This document shows, piece after piece, positions 36,584 to 49,030 of a stretch of 64,000 bases of DNA. Source of the stretch: Branchiostoma floridae (taxonomy: Eukaryota; Chordata; Leptocardii; Amphioxiformes; Branchiostomatidae). The translations under genes and the position numbers were made by a program. The notes under the pieces are model-generated. The model worked only from the letters and a program-made list of their open reading frames with translations. It was not told the origin of the DNA and ran no database searches. The stretch lies in assembly GCF_000003815.2 (NCBI RefSeq), contig NC_049983.1, positions 27,609,305-27,673,304 on the forward strand. The letters are read 5' to 3'. Each line of letters starts with the position of its first letter. Positions within the stretch are counted from its first letter, which is position 1.

Positions 36584-36679
36584 GAAAAGTATACGTCTAT
36601 AGTATAACGTTAGGTCCATTCCGCACAAACGAAATAAGTTCAGTTCAGTTCATCCATTTGGTGAAATCATGAGATCCCA

Positions 36680-37063
36680 CTAGGAAACAAGATGCCCCCT
36701 ATTAAGATAGCCTAACAATATCTGTGATCTGTTTAGGGTAGACGTGATTGAAGCACGTAGGTAGTAAAGATCAACAAAAGCTGGCCTTGTGTCCAGCCAT
36801 TGCGAGACAGGTGTTGACAGACCATCTAATATGGAGGAATGACGTACGACAGCGAGAGGCTTGAAGAGTAACCGACGCGTTTTCTGGACGATAAACATGG
36901 GTTCGACAGCAAATACGTGACCGGTGACAAAACGTTTGTCCCAACTCTGCCTAGCAAGGCGCCAGCCTGCGTACCTGAACGAGTTCCGCCTGGCGGAGCC
37001 GTCAACTTTAACTACCACCTGCTCCTGAGGCGATCCCGCCCGGGGCTGCCCTGGCACAACCAC
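36680..37063 (-). CDS. Unrecognised ORF of 127 codons, perhaps repeat-derived
   Basis: Open minus-strand frame rich in Arg, Ser and Leu (contains SARRNSFRYAGWRLARQSWD). Its base composition is higher in GC than its surroundings. No domain recognised; the local repeat density suggests that it may be a piece of a mobile element. Confidence 0.2.
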   Translation of the reverse strand: MVVPGQPRAGSPQEQVVVKVDGSARRNSFRYAGWRLARQSWDKRFVTGHVFAVEPMFIVQKTRRLLFKPLAVVRHSSILDGLSTPVSQWLDTRPAFVDLYYLRASITSTLNRSQILLGYLNRGHLVS

Positions 37064-37122
37064 AGACCTGGAATGGCATCATGGTAGACGCCAAACGCTT
37101 ATTAATTCTATTTAATTAAAGT

Positions 37123-37988
37123 GCTCCAATACTGGTCGGATGGTACCCAGAGTGTCAGGAGCCCCAGTACCGGTCGGATGGTACCCAGAGTGTAAGGAGC
37201 CCCAGTAAAGGTCGGATGGTACCCAGAGTGTAAGGAGCCCCAGTACTGGTCGGATGGTACCCAGAGTGTAAGGAACCCCAGTACTGGTCGGATGGTACCC
37301 AGAGTGTCAGGAGCCCCAGTACTGGTCGGATGGTACCCAGAGTGTAAGGAGCCCCAGTACTGGTCGGATGGTACCCAGAGTGTAAGGAGCCCCAGTACTG
37401 GTCGGATGGTACCCAGAGTGTCAGGAGCCCCAGTACTGGTCGGATGGTACCCAGAGTGTAAGGAGCCCCAGTACTGGTCGGATGGTACCCAGAGTGTCAG
37501 GAGCCCCAGTACCGGTCGGATGGTACCCAGAGTGTCAGGAACCCCAGTACCGGTCGGATGGTACCCAGAGTGTAAGGAGCCTCAGTACTGGTTTGATGGT
37601 ACCCAGAGTGTCAGGAGCCCCAGTACTGGTCGGATGGTACCCAGAGTGTAAGGAACCCCAGTACTGGTCGGATGGTACCCAGAGTGTCAGGAGCCCCAGT
37701 ACTGGTCGGATGGTACCCAGAGTGTAAGGAGCCTCAGTACTGGTCGGATGGTACCCAGAGTGTAAGGAGCCCCAGTACTGGTTTGATGGTACCCAGAGTG
37801 TAAGGAGCCCCAGTACCGGTCGGATGGTACCCAGAGTGTAAGGAGCCTCAGTACCGGTCGGATGGTATCCAGAGTGTAAGGAGCCCCAGTACTGGTCGGA
37901 TGGTACCCAGAGTGTAAGGAGCCCCAGCACTGGTCGGATGGTACCCAGAGTGTAAGGAGCCCCAGTACTGGTTGGATGGTACCCAGGC
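37123..37988. repeat. 38-bp minisatellite, about 22-23 units
   Basis: Unit reads GTCGGATGGTACCCAGAGTG then TAAGGAGCCCCAGTACTG, with substitutions (TCAGG for TAAGG, ACCGG for ACTGG). The 38-bp length is not a multiple of three, so any one frame cycles through three phases every 114 bp, and frames stay open on both strands. The proteins predicted across it are by-products. A 100-bp gap begins 48 bp later. Confidence 0.95.
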
Positions 37989-38035
37989 TACCTTATGGCT
38001 GCCTTGGCCGAGCTGGGCTCAAAAGTAGGCTCTAA

Positions 38036-38135
38036 NNNNNNNNNNNNNNNNNNNNNNNNNNNNNNNNNNNNNNNNNNNNNNNNNNNNNNNNNNNNNNNNN
38101 NNNNNNNNNNNNNNNNNNNNNNNNNNNNNNNNNNN
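38036..38135. other. Assembly gap (100 N)
   Basis: Run of N that removes the 3' part of the minus-strand gene at 38136-40018. Confidence 0.99.
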
Positions 38136-40018
38136 TGGAGCCTGCCAGACTCGGTACGTCATCTTCTGTCGCCTCGGTGAACAGGAGTTTGAACGAAACC
38201 GTGCCTGGTGGAAATGTGACGTCATCTTTGAGCGCTGGCTCCCATGGCTTCTCCCAGAAGTCGCTGATTGTTTTGGCCCCGAAATCGTTGTAGAAGCTCA
38301 GAGCCCAAGTCTGCAGCTAAAAAAAGGGCATACGTGGTACCATGTCAAAAAGCGCCCGTATAGTTTACATTGAAATGACTAAAAACCAACTACACGGCAA
38401 TAAAACAAGAACCCAGACTTAAACCATTCATTCAGTAGACTAGGGTCTACACCTGATGAAAAGTGGAGTCAGAATAAAAGTTCCCTTTGGTGTTTTCATC
38501 AGGTCAAAGTCAGCCCAAATTCCAAATTTAGGGACATGTGCAAAATTGACCTACGTTCAGGGACTGCTAAGAAAATACTGTAAATGCAGAAACTTTCGCG
38601 GTGGTTTAATGCTCGCGGTTTTCGCTGTTGCCACTTCACCCCGAATTTAAAACCACCGCGAACATTTTTCCATGGCAGTAAGAGACTACAGTGCATGTTT
38701 CTACCGCGAACTTAAAACCACCGCGAAAAGTCCTTTTTCCAAAATCACGAAAAGTGACCTACTTCTGGTAGCAGCCGCAGATAAGCAGCCGTACGCTAAA
38801 AAGACAAGAACCCAAACTTTGCAAAGATTCATCTGATAGCTAATGTTAGGTATCTAACGTTATACCTGTTATAGATTTTAGTCAAAAATATTTTACACTT
38901 TGAGACTTACAGTTCATGAAAGTTGGGCAAAAAATAAAGTTTTTTTGAAGACTGCAAACACGGTCTTGTTTTGAGGCTGCCCATGGACTGAAAACTATAT
39001 GTACATTGACTTTACACCTATTTTGTACAAAATTGGACATTAGTCTAACAAGACCCTTTTCTATTTTTCGTTTTGATAAAGCATTTGGTAATGATCGGGT
39101 CCTAAACATGGCCAATATCCATATTGTTGACATGTTGACAAAAGTCTGTGAAAATGGCTCAAAGCTTGTTTGGGCTGTTGCCATGGCAATAATGAGTTTT
39201 GGCCGGAAAGAAAGCTATTTTGAGGGCTTGCGTGGGCCAAGTACTATGACTGTGCAAAATATGAGCCAAATCAATTTTTTGACCCTGAGCACTATTGTTT
39301 TGTTAAGGCCCTGGTATTTCCATTACTGAATACTGTACAGGATGTGACTACGGCGCTATATCGCGAACTCAAAACAACTACCGCGAAACTAAATCTACTT
39401 GAGATCGTGTGATCATGAGGCGTAATCGGCAAGGTATTTGGCTCAGAATCTATAGATTTCGGGTTTAAATTCTGTCATATATATCACCGATTTTGTGCCA
39501 TTGGGAAATTCACTTTACACGAACACATTGTCCTCGTCTGTTACGAGCAAATAAGATTTAAAAGCAAACATCCACACGATTTTGAATGCTATTACAATAA
39601 CTGGTATGTAGTCGTAATGAAACGAATGTCTTACCCATTTCTGGTCCTTCAAACCGAAGTACTGTGGTTCAGTAGGCCTCTCCATGGTCAAGCCGTGAAT
39701 AGGCTCACGCCCAGAAGGTGGGTAGGCCATCCACGGGGCGTGGTACCAACGATCGGGATGCGTCCCGTTGTTCTCCACACGGAAATCACACTCGGTGTTT
39801 CCGTCAAAGCAGTAGTGGAGGACAGTGTCGAGGTAGTCCATCGGGCTCGTCTTGAAGTCGATCTTCATCCAGGGCAGCTTCTTGAAGTCTTCTTTCGGCT
39901 CTTCAGCAGGGAAATTAAAACTTGGAACGAACAGATCCCCATGGTAGTTCGCCGGGCGAGTGTTGTAGGCTGGCTTGAAGGCTATTCGAGCTTTATGTTC
40001 CCAAAAACTGACGGCCAT
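38136..40018 (-). CDS. Partial gene of an uncharacterised conserved family (two exons visible)
   Basis: Exon 1 is 40018-39635 (128 codons from ATG) and ends at a GTAAGA donor. The next exon starts at 38316 (after TTTTTTTAG) and runs into the gap at 38135. The join reads DQKWLQTWALSFYNDFG in frame. Distinctive motifs: LPWMKIDFKTSPMDYLDTVL, RWYHAPWM, SGREPIHGLTMERP, and after the intron FPPGTVSFKLLFTEAT and DDVPSLAGS. From memory, this motif order is that of an uncharacterised protein family common in bacteria and fungi; I cannot name it or its activity. No signal peptide is evident at this start, and an upstream exon is possible. The 3' part is lost to the gap, and the neighbouring minisatellite makes misassembly possible. 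Confidence 0.65.
38575..38745. repeat. Dispersed 'TTCGCGGTGG' repeat with nested inverted copies
   Basis: Within an intron of the preceding gene. Carries CTTTCGCGGTGGTTTAA, then inverted AAAACCACCGCGAA at about 38650 and again at about 38713. A related fragment (TACCGCGAAACTAAATC) lies at about 39379. Looks like a short non-autonomous element; class not determined. Confidence 0.5.
39400..39530 (+). mobile_element. Truncated tRNA-derived SINE head
   Basis: A tRNA-like head (GATCATGAGGCGTAATCGGC, later GGGTTTAAATTCTG as B box) is followed by the family's GATTTTGTGCCATTGGG and CACTTTACACGAACAC. Truncated after about 130 bp. Confidence 0.55.
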
Positions 40019-40229
40019 CACTTGTTTTTATTCTACAAGTCTGCGTGCGTGCCCAGATATGTCCAACAACAAAATGTTTCCTAAGGAACGCACTTGACGG
40101 TGCACATCCAAAATCCCTCCGAGTCGGGAATACACGGTAGAAATAGTGCATGGTGACCACAGGGTTTCCAAAGTGGTTTAAGGTCACATTGCTTTTCAAA
40201 TGTAAAAGGATACACTTCAAGCACTAGCA

Positions 40230-40860
40230 GGTGGCTGTTAAAAAGTAAGAAGTGGTTATTTTGTCGTAAAGTGATAAGGGGTTCGAAACTTTAATAACAA
40301 TACATCTGTGTATGCTTCCGCGCTGGTTGTGAGTGATCCCCCTCCCCTCACACACAAACACACATTGTCGTCTGTTACGTTAGGAGTTGCCATGGTGGTT
40401 GATACACGCCGTAGCATGGCAACTTTTCAGGGGAGGTCCACAAACGTATAGAATAGCACCCGTGGCATTCAGTAGATACGTGACCAGTGGTCTAGCTGAC
40501 AAAACTGCATGCTTATTGTTGATTATGTAAAGATTACCTCTGTCAATGCCAAATCAATAGGTTTGCCTATTCATTTCACACAAGAAGTGTTTCATTTCGT
40601 ATTTTTTAACCCTATGTCGAGATGCTCATTTAAGTAAACGGCAAAGTTGTAAATATGAAATTGGATAAGGTATCCACGCAGCTGGCAGCGTTGGCGGCAT
40701 TTGGAACTTTGGACAAATTGCTCATCTTTTGAAAGTCAATAAATGATATTTGCAACGAGCTGGAAAACTATGAACACATGTTGTTTGAACGTACTGGACT
40801 AAGGAACCTCTGGGGCGGAACAAATATCACTGAGGATAATCAATCAATCAATAATGTATT
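40230..40860. other. Intergenic; no gene recognised
   Basis: No supported exon on either strand. Confidence 0.4.
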
Positions 40861-40869
40861 GTTGGAATG

Positions 40870-42683
40870 TAACAAATGTAAAGTAAAGTTTATTTGCAAG
40901 TTCTTGCCCGAGGGCTAATTGCAACATGAAACATACAGGAAATATAATAAACATACATAAAATGAAATACTTGTGTATAGATAACAATGGTGACAAGTGT
41001 AAACAAGTGACTATTCTATCAATGATATGGGCTGCTGAGAGCTACAATCTACGCATTTGGGGTTTGACTTCTTTTCTGGAAGCAGTGGAAGACGAAGTGA
41101 CCCACTTTTTCTATGATGAGTGGGTTATGTGATGTTAGCAGCGTAATAGTTTTGTTTTCGTCGGTAAGCGTTTGGAAATTTTTGTGGATTTTGCATGCCT
41201 CTTCAAATAACTCTTTTCTTTCCTGGTCGTTAGAGAGGCAGTTAGAAATAAAATGTATTTCGTCTTCCACCGGTTTTGCAATGCAATGGTTACAGGTTCT
41301 TTCGCCCACAGGTAGCTTTTTGTACCGTCCTCTCTCAATTTCAAGGGGGTGGGCGCTAATTCTAAGTTTGCACATTGCCGATCTGACCTCGAATTTATCT
41401 AGTAACGTTAAATAGGTTTCCATTGAGTATCCCTTCTTTAGTTTCTTGAAAAATCTTAACTTACCATTATCTGTCGATAGTCTATGAGAAAATAACTGGA
41501 TATATACATCTTCCAACCTTTTTCTTAACGATGTACAAATAAACTTAATGTCTAACTCTGAATTCATAGAGTTCCATAGGTAAGAGTAACCAGCATTATC
41601 TAGAATTTCCTTTACGTGTTGTAACCAGTGTTTCTTACGGCTGTTACTCGGTATATATTGCTGACAGAGTAAAGCGTCTACTTGTAAGGGATGTGTTGAG
41701 AAGTCTAACTGTTTGAGGCGTAGCCAATACTTAACTGTACGTATGGATATGTCTATATCTATTGGGTACATTCCAAGCTCCGCTCTACTAGCTATGTTAC
41801 TTGAATTTCTATGTACACCGAGAACATTTTTACAAAAGCGGTTCTGTGTAATTTCTGCTGGGCAATTATCATCTGAATAAGCTTTACCCCAAATCTCACA
41901 ACCATATAATATAATAGGTTTAATACATGTACTAAATAGTTTGATCAGAGCCTTTGGAGACAGAGATGAATGCATGAGGGATTTGAGACTGAAAATGGCT
42001 TTGCGTGCTTTCAAGGACAGTTGTTTCTTTGCTAGAGAATAGGTACCTGAGGGGGATAACGTCAGGCCTAAGTAAGAATAGGAGGTTGCAATATCTATAG
42101 TATCTGTACCGAAAGTAAATTTCATGTTTTTAAAGATTCGCCCGAGTTTGTTGAAAATCATAACTTTGGTTTTCTTTAAGTTCACCTGAAGTTTCCATTT
42201 CTCACAAAATGCATGAAGTTTGTCCAGAGCACATTGTAGACCTGTTTCAGACTCTGAAAACAACACTACGTCGTCAGCATATAGCAGAGAGGATACAAGT
42301 AGATTGTGCAGGGAGGGTGGAGCACAGTCAGGGCTGTCTAAATCTTTTACCAGGTCATTTATAAATAAGTTAAAAAGAGCAGGGCTGAGGTTGCACCCCT
42401 GCCTTACACCTCTGTCTGTTGTGAATAGGGGGGTCAGACCAGCTGACGTTTTGACACAAGTTTGTGGGTTACTATACATGGATTTTATTACGCTGTACAA
42501 TTTTCCGCCTATTCCTGAGTTCAGTAATTTATAACGAAGGCCTTCCCGCCAAACACTGTCAAATGCTTTTTTAAAATCTACGAAGCATGCATACAGGCGT
42601 TTGTTAGTGTTATTGTATTTAGATATTAGTGTGTCGATGACAAAGAGGTTATCATGTAGTATTACTTTGCTGACAATCTCCAA
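40870..42683 (-). mobile_element. 5'-truncated non-LTR retrotransposon with a 544-codon RT frame
   Basis: One uninterrupted minus-strand frame (42683-41049). Motifs in order: FVDFKKAFDSVWREGL (RT domain 3), GVRQGCNLSPALFNLFINDL (domain 4), LLYADDVVLFSES (catalytic YADD), LGLTLSP, and a Cys/His cluster near the end (CNHC..DEIHFISNC). The N-terminal endonuclease is absent, so it is a 5'-truncated insertion. The 3' tail runs to about 40870 with an AATAAA on the minus strand. An intact frame of this length suggests a fairly recent insertion. Confidence 0.85.
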
Positions 42684-42779
42684 GATGGAAGGATGACGCT
42701 AGAAAATTACTGCAAGACGATGTATACGATACTTTTGTGTTATTCTGCTCTTTGTACAGAGTTGACATAGAATAAAGTG

Positions 42780-43390
42780 CCATGCTGCTCATCCTATTCT
42801 ACTGAGTATTTATTTCAGCTTCCAGGGAAAGGTTGTCTATCACAGTGGACCCTAGGTAAGTAAACTTGGAAACCACTTCTAACTCATAATTGTTGATGGT
42901 GACTGCTGGGAGGTGATCAACTCCCTGGCACATCACTTGTGTTTTCTTTATGCTTATAGCTAAGCTGAAGTCCTGACAGACAGCGGAGAAGTTGTCCAAC
43001 AATGTCTGTAGTTCACAGAGTGAGCTGCCAGTGCAGCATCATATCTGCAAATATAAGATCAGCACTTAACGGATTTTGGTTTGAGCTTTAAGTCTGGACA
43101 AGTTGAAAAGTTTCCCATCCGATCTGGTATGGAGATAGACTCCTTCAGCCGAAGAGCCGAAGGCATTTTTCAGCATGACTGCAAAGAAAATGCCAAACAA
43201 GGTTGGGCCAAAACGCAGCCCAGCTTTACCCCACTGCGGATGTCAAAAGCTTCAGAGGACGATCCATCAAGCTGGACGACTCATTTTATACCCGTGTGAA
43301 AGGACTGGATCATTCTGAGAAGTTTCGAAGGGCATCCGATCTTGACAAGTATTTTGAATAGGCCATCTCTGGTGACAAGAAACAACATGC
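42780..43390 (-). mobile_element. Degenerate second reverse-transcriptase relic
   Basis: Minus-strand pieces resemble a different non-LTR RT, in order: TRDGLFKILVKIGCPSKLLR, then SGVKLGCVLA (a decayed G-x-Q-G-C box), then FSLAISIKKTQVMCQ and KFTYLGSTV. In-frame stops (for example within the first 60 codons) and frame changes show that it is dead. It abuts the 5' end of the element at 40870-42683. Confidence 0.6.
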
Positions 43391-43889
43391 AACTAGTCAT
43401 CTGTAAAATATGCATTCATGACCATCGTTTCTGAGCTTTACTCAAACTCTTGATTTATTCTCTGTTTGGTAAAACGTGTAAGATAACGCATTACAGTTAC
43501 AGGCAAAATTAGTAAACATGTAAAAATAAAATGATTTACATATGTCTTAAGTGAAAAAAGAGAAAGAGAAAAAGAGAGGTTCTACATCATAATGCATAAG
43601 TAAGAGAATAGTGAAGTATAATTTACATATGTCCCGCTCATATACTGTTGATAGACTTGAGGTAATGAATATTATTACATCTGAATCTAGTTTAACGATG
43701 TCGAAGACAAGCACAGATAGAGTAAAATACCAATGTCGCCGACAACATATATATCACGTACGCCAGAAAACCAGACACTCAGACAAAACAACGTCGTCCA
43801 TTCACGCAAACAGTGCATTGTGATCGACACCTGCATGCTTGGTGCGTGCAAGCGATGCCTGAAGTTCAAAGAGAACTGTAATTAAGCTA

Positions 43890-44130
43890 GCCGTTTACTC
43901 ACCTCTTGAAAGGCAGTGAAGTGCTCCGTTTTCACGCATGAAGGCAGTGAAAGAACGTCAAGCTTGCTGTTTACTCAACTCTTGAAAGGCAGTGAAGTGC
44001 TCCGCGATCCGTTCTCACGCATGAAGGCAGTGAAAGAACTTCAAGCTTGCTGTTTACTCAACTCATGAAAGGCAGTGCAGTGGTCCGATCACACGGTTGA
44101 AGGCAGTGAAAGGCAGTGAAGTGGTCCATA
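43890..44130. repeat. Tandem repeat of about 80 bp, three units
   Basis: Units share TGAAAGGCAGTGAAGTGCTC, a CACGCATGAAGGCAGTGAAA stretch and TCAAGCTTGCTGTTTACTCA. They begin near 43906, 43983 and 44067. The array runs up to the assembly gap at 44144. Confidence 0.75.
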
Positions 44131-44143
44131 GAACCTTTTGTGC

Positions 44144-44243
44144 NNNNNNNNNNNNNNNNNNNNNNNNNNNNNNNNNNNNNNNNNNNNNNNNNNNNNNNNN
44201 NNNNNNNNNNNNNNNNNNNNNNNNNNNNNNNNNNNNNNNNNNN
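44144..44243. other. Assembly gap (100 N)
   Basis: Run of N immediately upstream of the first EGF half-exon. Confidence 0.99.
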
Positions 44244-45493
<1,250 letters not shown>

Positions 45494-45569
45494 TAGCCTG
45501 GATACCATACCCCAACCTCAGATATCGATACTTGAGATCGGGCTGGGGTTTAATTTGGTAACCAGGCTA
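45494..45569. mobile_element. 76-bp hairpin MITE
   Basis: TAGCCTGGATACCA at the left and TGGTAACCAGGCTA at the right pair as inverted repeats, with an inner CCCCAACC/GGCTGGGG pairing, so the whole unit can fold into one stem. Confidence 0.55.
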
Positions 45570-45639
45570 TCAACATTCCAGATTATGTTCTCTCTGTATC
45601 TCACTAAGCGTGTTTTTAAACATGAGAATATCTTGAATG

Positions 45640-45765
45640 ACGACACTGGCCAACTATATGTGTATTAGTTAGATAAGCGTTAAGTTATAGAACTGTAGTT
45701 ATGTAGATGCCATATACTTTGTACCCCGTACAATTGTTGTGCAATAAAACTATATATGATCAACC
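45640..45765 (+). mobile_element. 3' tail of a non-LTR retrotransposon
   Basis: The stretch with AACTGTAGTTATGTAGATGC, then TTTGTACC and TTGTTGTGCAATAAAACT matches, in opposite orientation, the tail of the retrotransposon relic at 48570-49025. Confidence 0.55.
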
Positions 45766-46422
45766 CTGCTTTCATCCTCGCTGCCCTCATAATGGCGGAG
45801 GTGGTGCCGCTCCGCCGCTCGATCTCGCATCATGTAAGGAGTGCTGCGTCCGTTCGGACAACTGATCACTTGTCCTTGACATACTGAGCGAAGCATAGTA
45901 CCACTGTACAGTAGTAGTGACACTAGTATCATGAACTGTATGATGCAGCTGCTATAGCCTAGTGAACCCCCGTTATATGCTAATGAGCCCTCCCGAAGTC
46001 GGGACGCATCTACACGCGCGCGGAAGTTGTCGGGGACCCCTGCTAAGCTATCGGGTGAAAACTCGGAGGACCTTTTGGGAGAAATTTTGCCAACATCTTG
46101 ACGGCGATATCTGCAGTTCCATCTAGACGCTGAATAAAGCTGTCGGCGACAAGCTATCGGCTCCTAGATCGTGTCTAGATCGTGCTATTTATGATACCCA
46201 CCGTAGTCAATCTGGTGGAGACTCGCAGATATCGGGAAAAAACTGTGCCTTTTTTAGATGCACAAACACTAGTAAAAGCAAGAGTTCGTAGACCTCAGAC
46301 TTGCATGAAATGTATTGGATGTTTGTAGACTTATTACATGTATTTCTCCTGTCGCGACCTTTAAAGTGATTCCTCTCCATCGTTCCTGGACCGAATGACC
46401 TGGAATTTGACACGTTGTTTAT

Positions 46423-47300
46423 GTCGCGATTGTAGCTTAGGCTTGAAGTTCCGGCCTGGCAGACTTGGTATAATTGGAAAGCTCCCTTAGTAAGGAATAG
46501 AAACTTTAGGGTGCAAACCGCAAAATCTTCGGATACTTCCTTCTCGAGATATTCTTGAGTATACGGACCCTGTTTAGGCGCAACCGCTAGCTCCTTTCTT
46601 GAGACCCAGCCTGCCACGGCAGCGGGTAGGGTGATGACTTAATGTCGCGATTGTAGCTTAGGCTTGAAGTTCCGGCCTGGCACACGTTGTATCATTAGAA
46701 AGCTCCCTTAGTAAGGAATAGAAAGGTGCAAACCGCAAAATCTTCGGATACTTCCTTCTCGAGATATTCTTGAGTATACGGACCCTGTTTAGGCGCAACC
46801 GCTAGCTCCTTTCTTGAGACCCAGCCTGCCACGGCAGCGGGTAGGGTGATGACTTAATGTCGCGATTGTAGCTTAGGCTTGAAGTTCCGGCCTGGCACAC
46901 GTGGTATCATTGGAAAGCTCCCTTAGTAAGGAATAGAAAGGTGCAAACCGCAAAATCTTCGGATACTTCCTTCTCGAGATATTCTTGAGTATACGGACCC
47001 TGTTTAGGCGCAACCGCTAGATCCTTTCTTGAGACCTAGCCTGCCACGGCAGCGGGTAGGGTGATGACTTAATGTCGCGATTGTAGCTTAGGCTTGAAGT
47101 TCCGGCTCGGCAGACTTGGTATCATTGGAAAGCTCACTTAGTAAGGAATAGAAAGGTGCAAACCGCAAAATCTTCGGATACTTCCTTCTCGAGATATTCT
47201 TGAGTATACGGACCCTGTTTAGGCGCAACTGCTAGATCCTTTCTTGAGACCCAGCCTGCCACGGCAGCGTGTAGGGTGATGATTTAATGTCGCGATTGTA
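46423..47300. repeat. Satellite of about 216 bp, four units
   Basis: Unit starts GTCGCGATTGTAGCTTAGGC at 46423, 46643, 46859, 47074 and (partial) 47289, giving spacings of 220, 216, 215 and 215 bp. Contains GAGATATTCTTGAGTATACG and CAGCCTGCCACGGCAGCGGG. A minus-strand frame of 136 codons across the first unit is not convincing as a gene. Confidence 0.9.
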
Positions 47301-47345
47301 ACCTCACAGGTATATCCAAGGACCGTGGATTAATGAACTCCACAG

Positions 47346-47474
47346 CTGTGGACTTCATCGATATGTAGTGATGAAATCCACGGGCATTCCGCCGCTAATA
47401 CTGACATTTGGCTGTGGACTTCATCAGTATGTAGTAATGAAATCCACGGGCATTCCGCCGCTAAAACTGACATT
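47346..47474. repeat. 66-bp duplication, two units
   Basis: CTGTGGACTTCATC..TATGTAGT..ATGAAATCCACGGGCATTCC repeats at 47346 and 47412, between the two larger satellites. Confidence 0.8.
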
Positions 47475-48322
47475 TTGGGTACTCAAATCACTTTTTACCT
47501 TTTGCCCACGGGTTTTACTTTGATATTCAAGTGTTGAAAGTAACGCACATTTTGTTTGAAATTTCGGAAGTCCGATCGTAAGGGGTCGCTTTTTTGCGGT
47601 TACCGAAGGGTTCGCTTAGCGGTTAGCGGTTATCCCCCAGGTGAGCCTTCATTCGTATGTAGAAAAGTTACAAAGTAATTTTGGGTACTCAAATCACTTT
47701 TTACCTATTGCCCACGGGTTTTACTTTGATATTCAAGTGTTGAAAGTAACGCACATTTTGTTTGAAATTTCGGAAGTCCGATCGTAAGGGGTCGCTTTTT
47801 TGCGGTTACCGAAGGGTTCGCTTAGCGGTTAGCGGTTATCCCCCAGGTGAGCCTTCATTCGTATGTAGAAAAGTTACAAAGTACTAGTAATTTTGGGTAC
47901 TCAAATCACTTTTTACCTTTTGCCCATGGGTTTTACTTTGATATTCAAGTGTTGAAAGTAACGCACATTTTGTTTGAAATTTCGGAAGTCCGATCGTAAG
48001 GGGTCGCTTTTTTGCGGTTACCGAAGGGTTCGCTTAGCGGTTAGCGGTTATCCCCCAGTGAGCCTTCATTCGTATGTAGAAAAGTTACAAAGTAATTTTG
48101 GGTACTCAAATCACTTTTTANNNNNNNNNNNNNNNNNNNNNNNNNNNNNNNNNNNNNNNNNNNNNNNNNNNNNNNNNNNNNNNNNNNNNNNNNNNNNNNN
48201 NNNNNNNNNNNNNNNNNNNNNNNNNNNNNNNNNNNNNNNNNNNNNNNNNNNNNNNNNNNNNNNNNNNNNNNNNNNNNNNNNNNNNNNNNNNNNNNNNNNN
48301 NNNNNNNNNNNNNNNNNNNNNN
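47475..48322. repeat. Satellite of about 206 bp, three units plus an unresolved gap
   Basis: Unit begins TTTTGGGTACTCAAATCACT and contains a GGGGTCGCTTTTTTGCGG stretch and GGTTAGCGGTTATCCCCCAG. Starts fall near 47473, 47679, 47891 and 48096. The 202-N gap (48121-48322) begins inside the fourth unit, so the array length is probably underestimated. Confidence 0.85.
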
Positions 48323-48597
48323 CGCTTTACACGCAGTAATACGCGGAAATCGCGGTAATGCGAGTACATAGCGTTCTTACAGCGCAGACACAACGCACCA
48401 TGAGCGACCGTATAACGAATGCACACATAGATCACGATTTAGTACCGTGCGTTCTGCGATCGCTTTACGCATACTACGCGTACTGATAGCGTGATCGACG
48501 CACACTCCAGATTTGGAATAAATACGAAGGTGCATCTGACTCCAGACAAAAAAAATCATCTCAAGATGTATAGAACTTTATTGCACAACAATTGTAC

Positions 48598-48674
48598 GAG
48601 GTACAAAGTATGGCATCTACATAACTACAGTGCTTATAGCACTGTAGTTATGTAGATGCCATACTTTGTACCTC
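48598..48674. repeat. Perfect palindrome: 37-bp arms, 3-nt loop
   Basis: Left arm 48598-48634 and right arm 48638-48674 are exact reverse complements (each contains CATCTACATAACTACAG or its complement). The arm sequence is also in the retrotransposon tail at 45640-45765, so two tails joined head to head could have made it. Confidence 0.85.
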
Positions 48675-48738
48675 TTAACTTTAGTTAAGGCTTATCTAAC
48701 TAATACAGGAGTTGTATTATGGGATAAGTTTCTTACAA

Positions 48739-49030
48739 TCATTGGAGGCTTTTACAATCATTTGGGGAATTTCTAATGTCTAAGCCTTCTTTGATATATT
48801 TTCCTATATCTGCCATGCAGGGATTTTCACATGTCATAATGTATTTGAATTTGCACTTCAGGTCCATTTGGATAAATCCTTGTGTACAAAATGACAGCCT
48901 TCTGTATAGAGAATTGCGTATATCGGAATATTTGGGACATACAACCATAAAGTGATATTCGTCTTCTATTAGCTCTGGACAGAATGGACAAACCCTCTGG
49001 TCGATAGGGATTTTTTGGAATCTTCCGGTT
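48739..49030 (-). mobile_element. C-terminal relic of a non-LTR retrotransposon
   Basis: The minus strand reads IPIDQRVCPFCPELIEDEYH then FMVVCPKYSDIRNSLY, a Cys/His cluster typical of the end of non-LTR ORF2, then about 60 more codons, with a frame change near 49000. The tail continues to about 48570 with an AATAAAG on the minus strand. Confidence 0.65.

Noticed and set aside
37292-37930. Long open frames on both strands rich in WYPE and GYHP-like repeats
   Set aside because: They follow from the 38-bp minisatellite being stop-free in all phases; no start context, splice sites or non-repeat sequence.
46207-46617. 136-codon minus-strand frame
   Set aside because: Overlaps the first satellite unit; the other units do not keep the frame.
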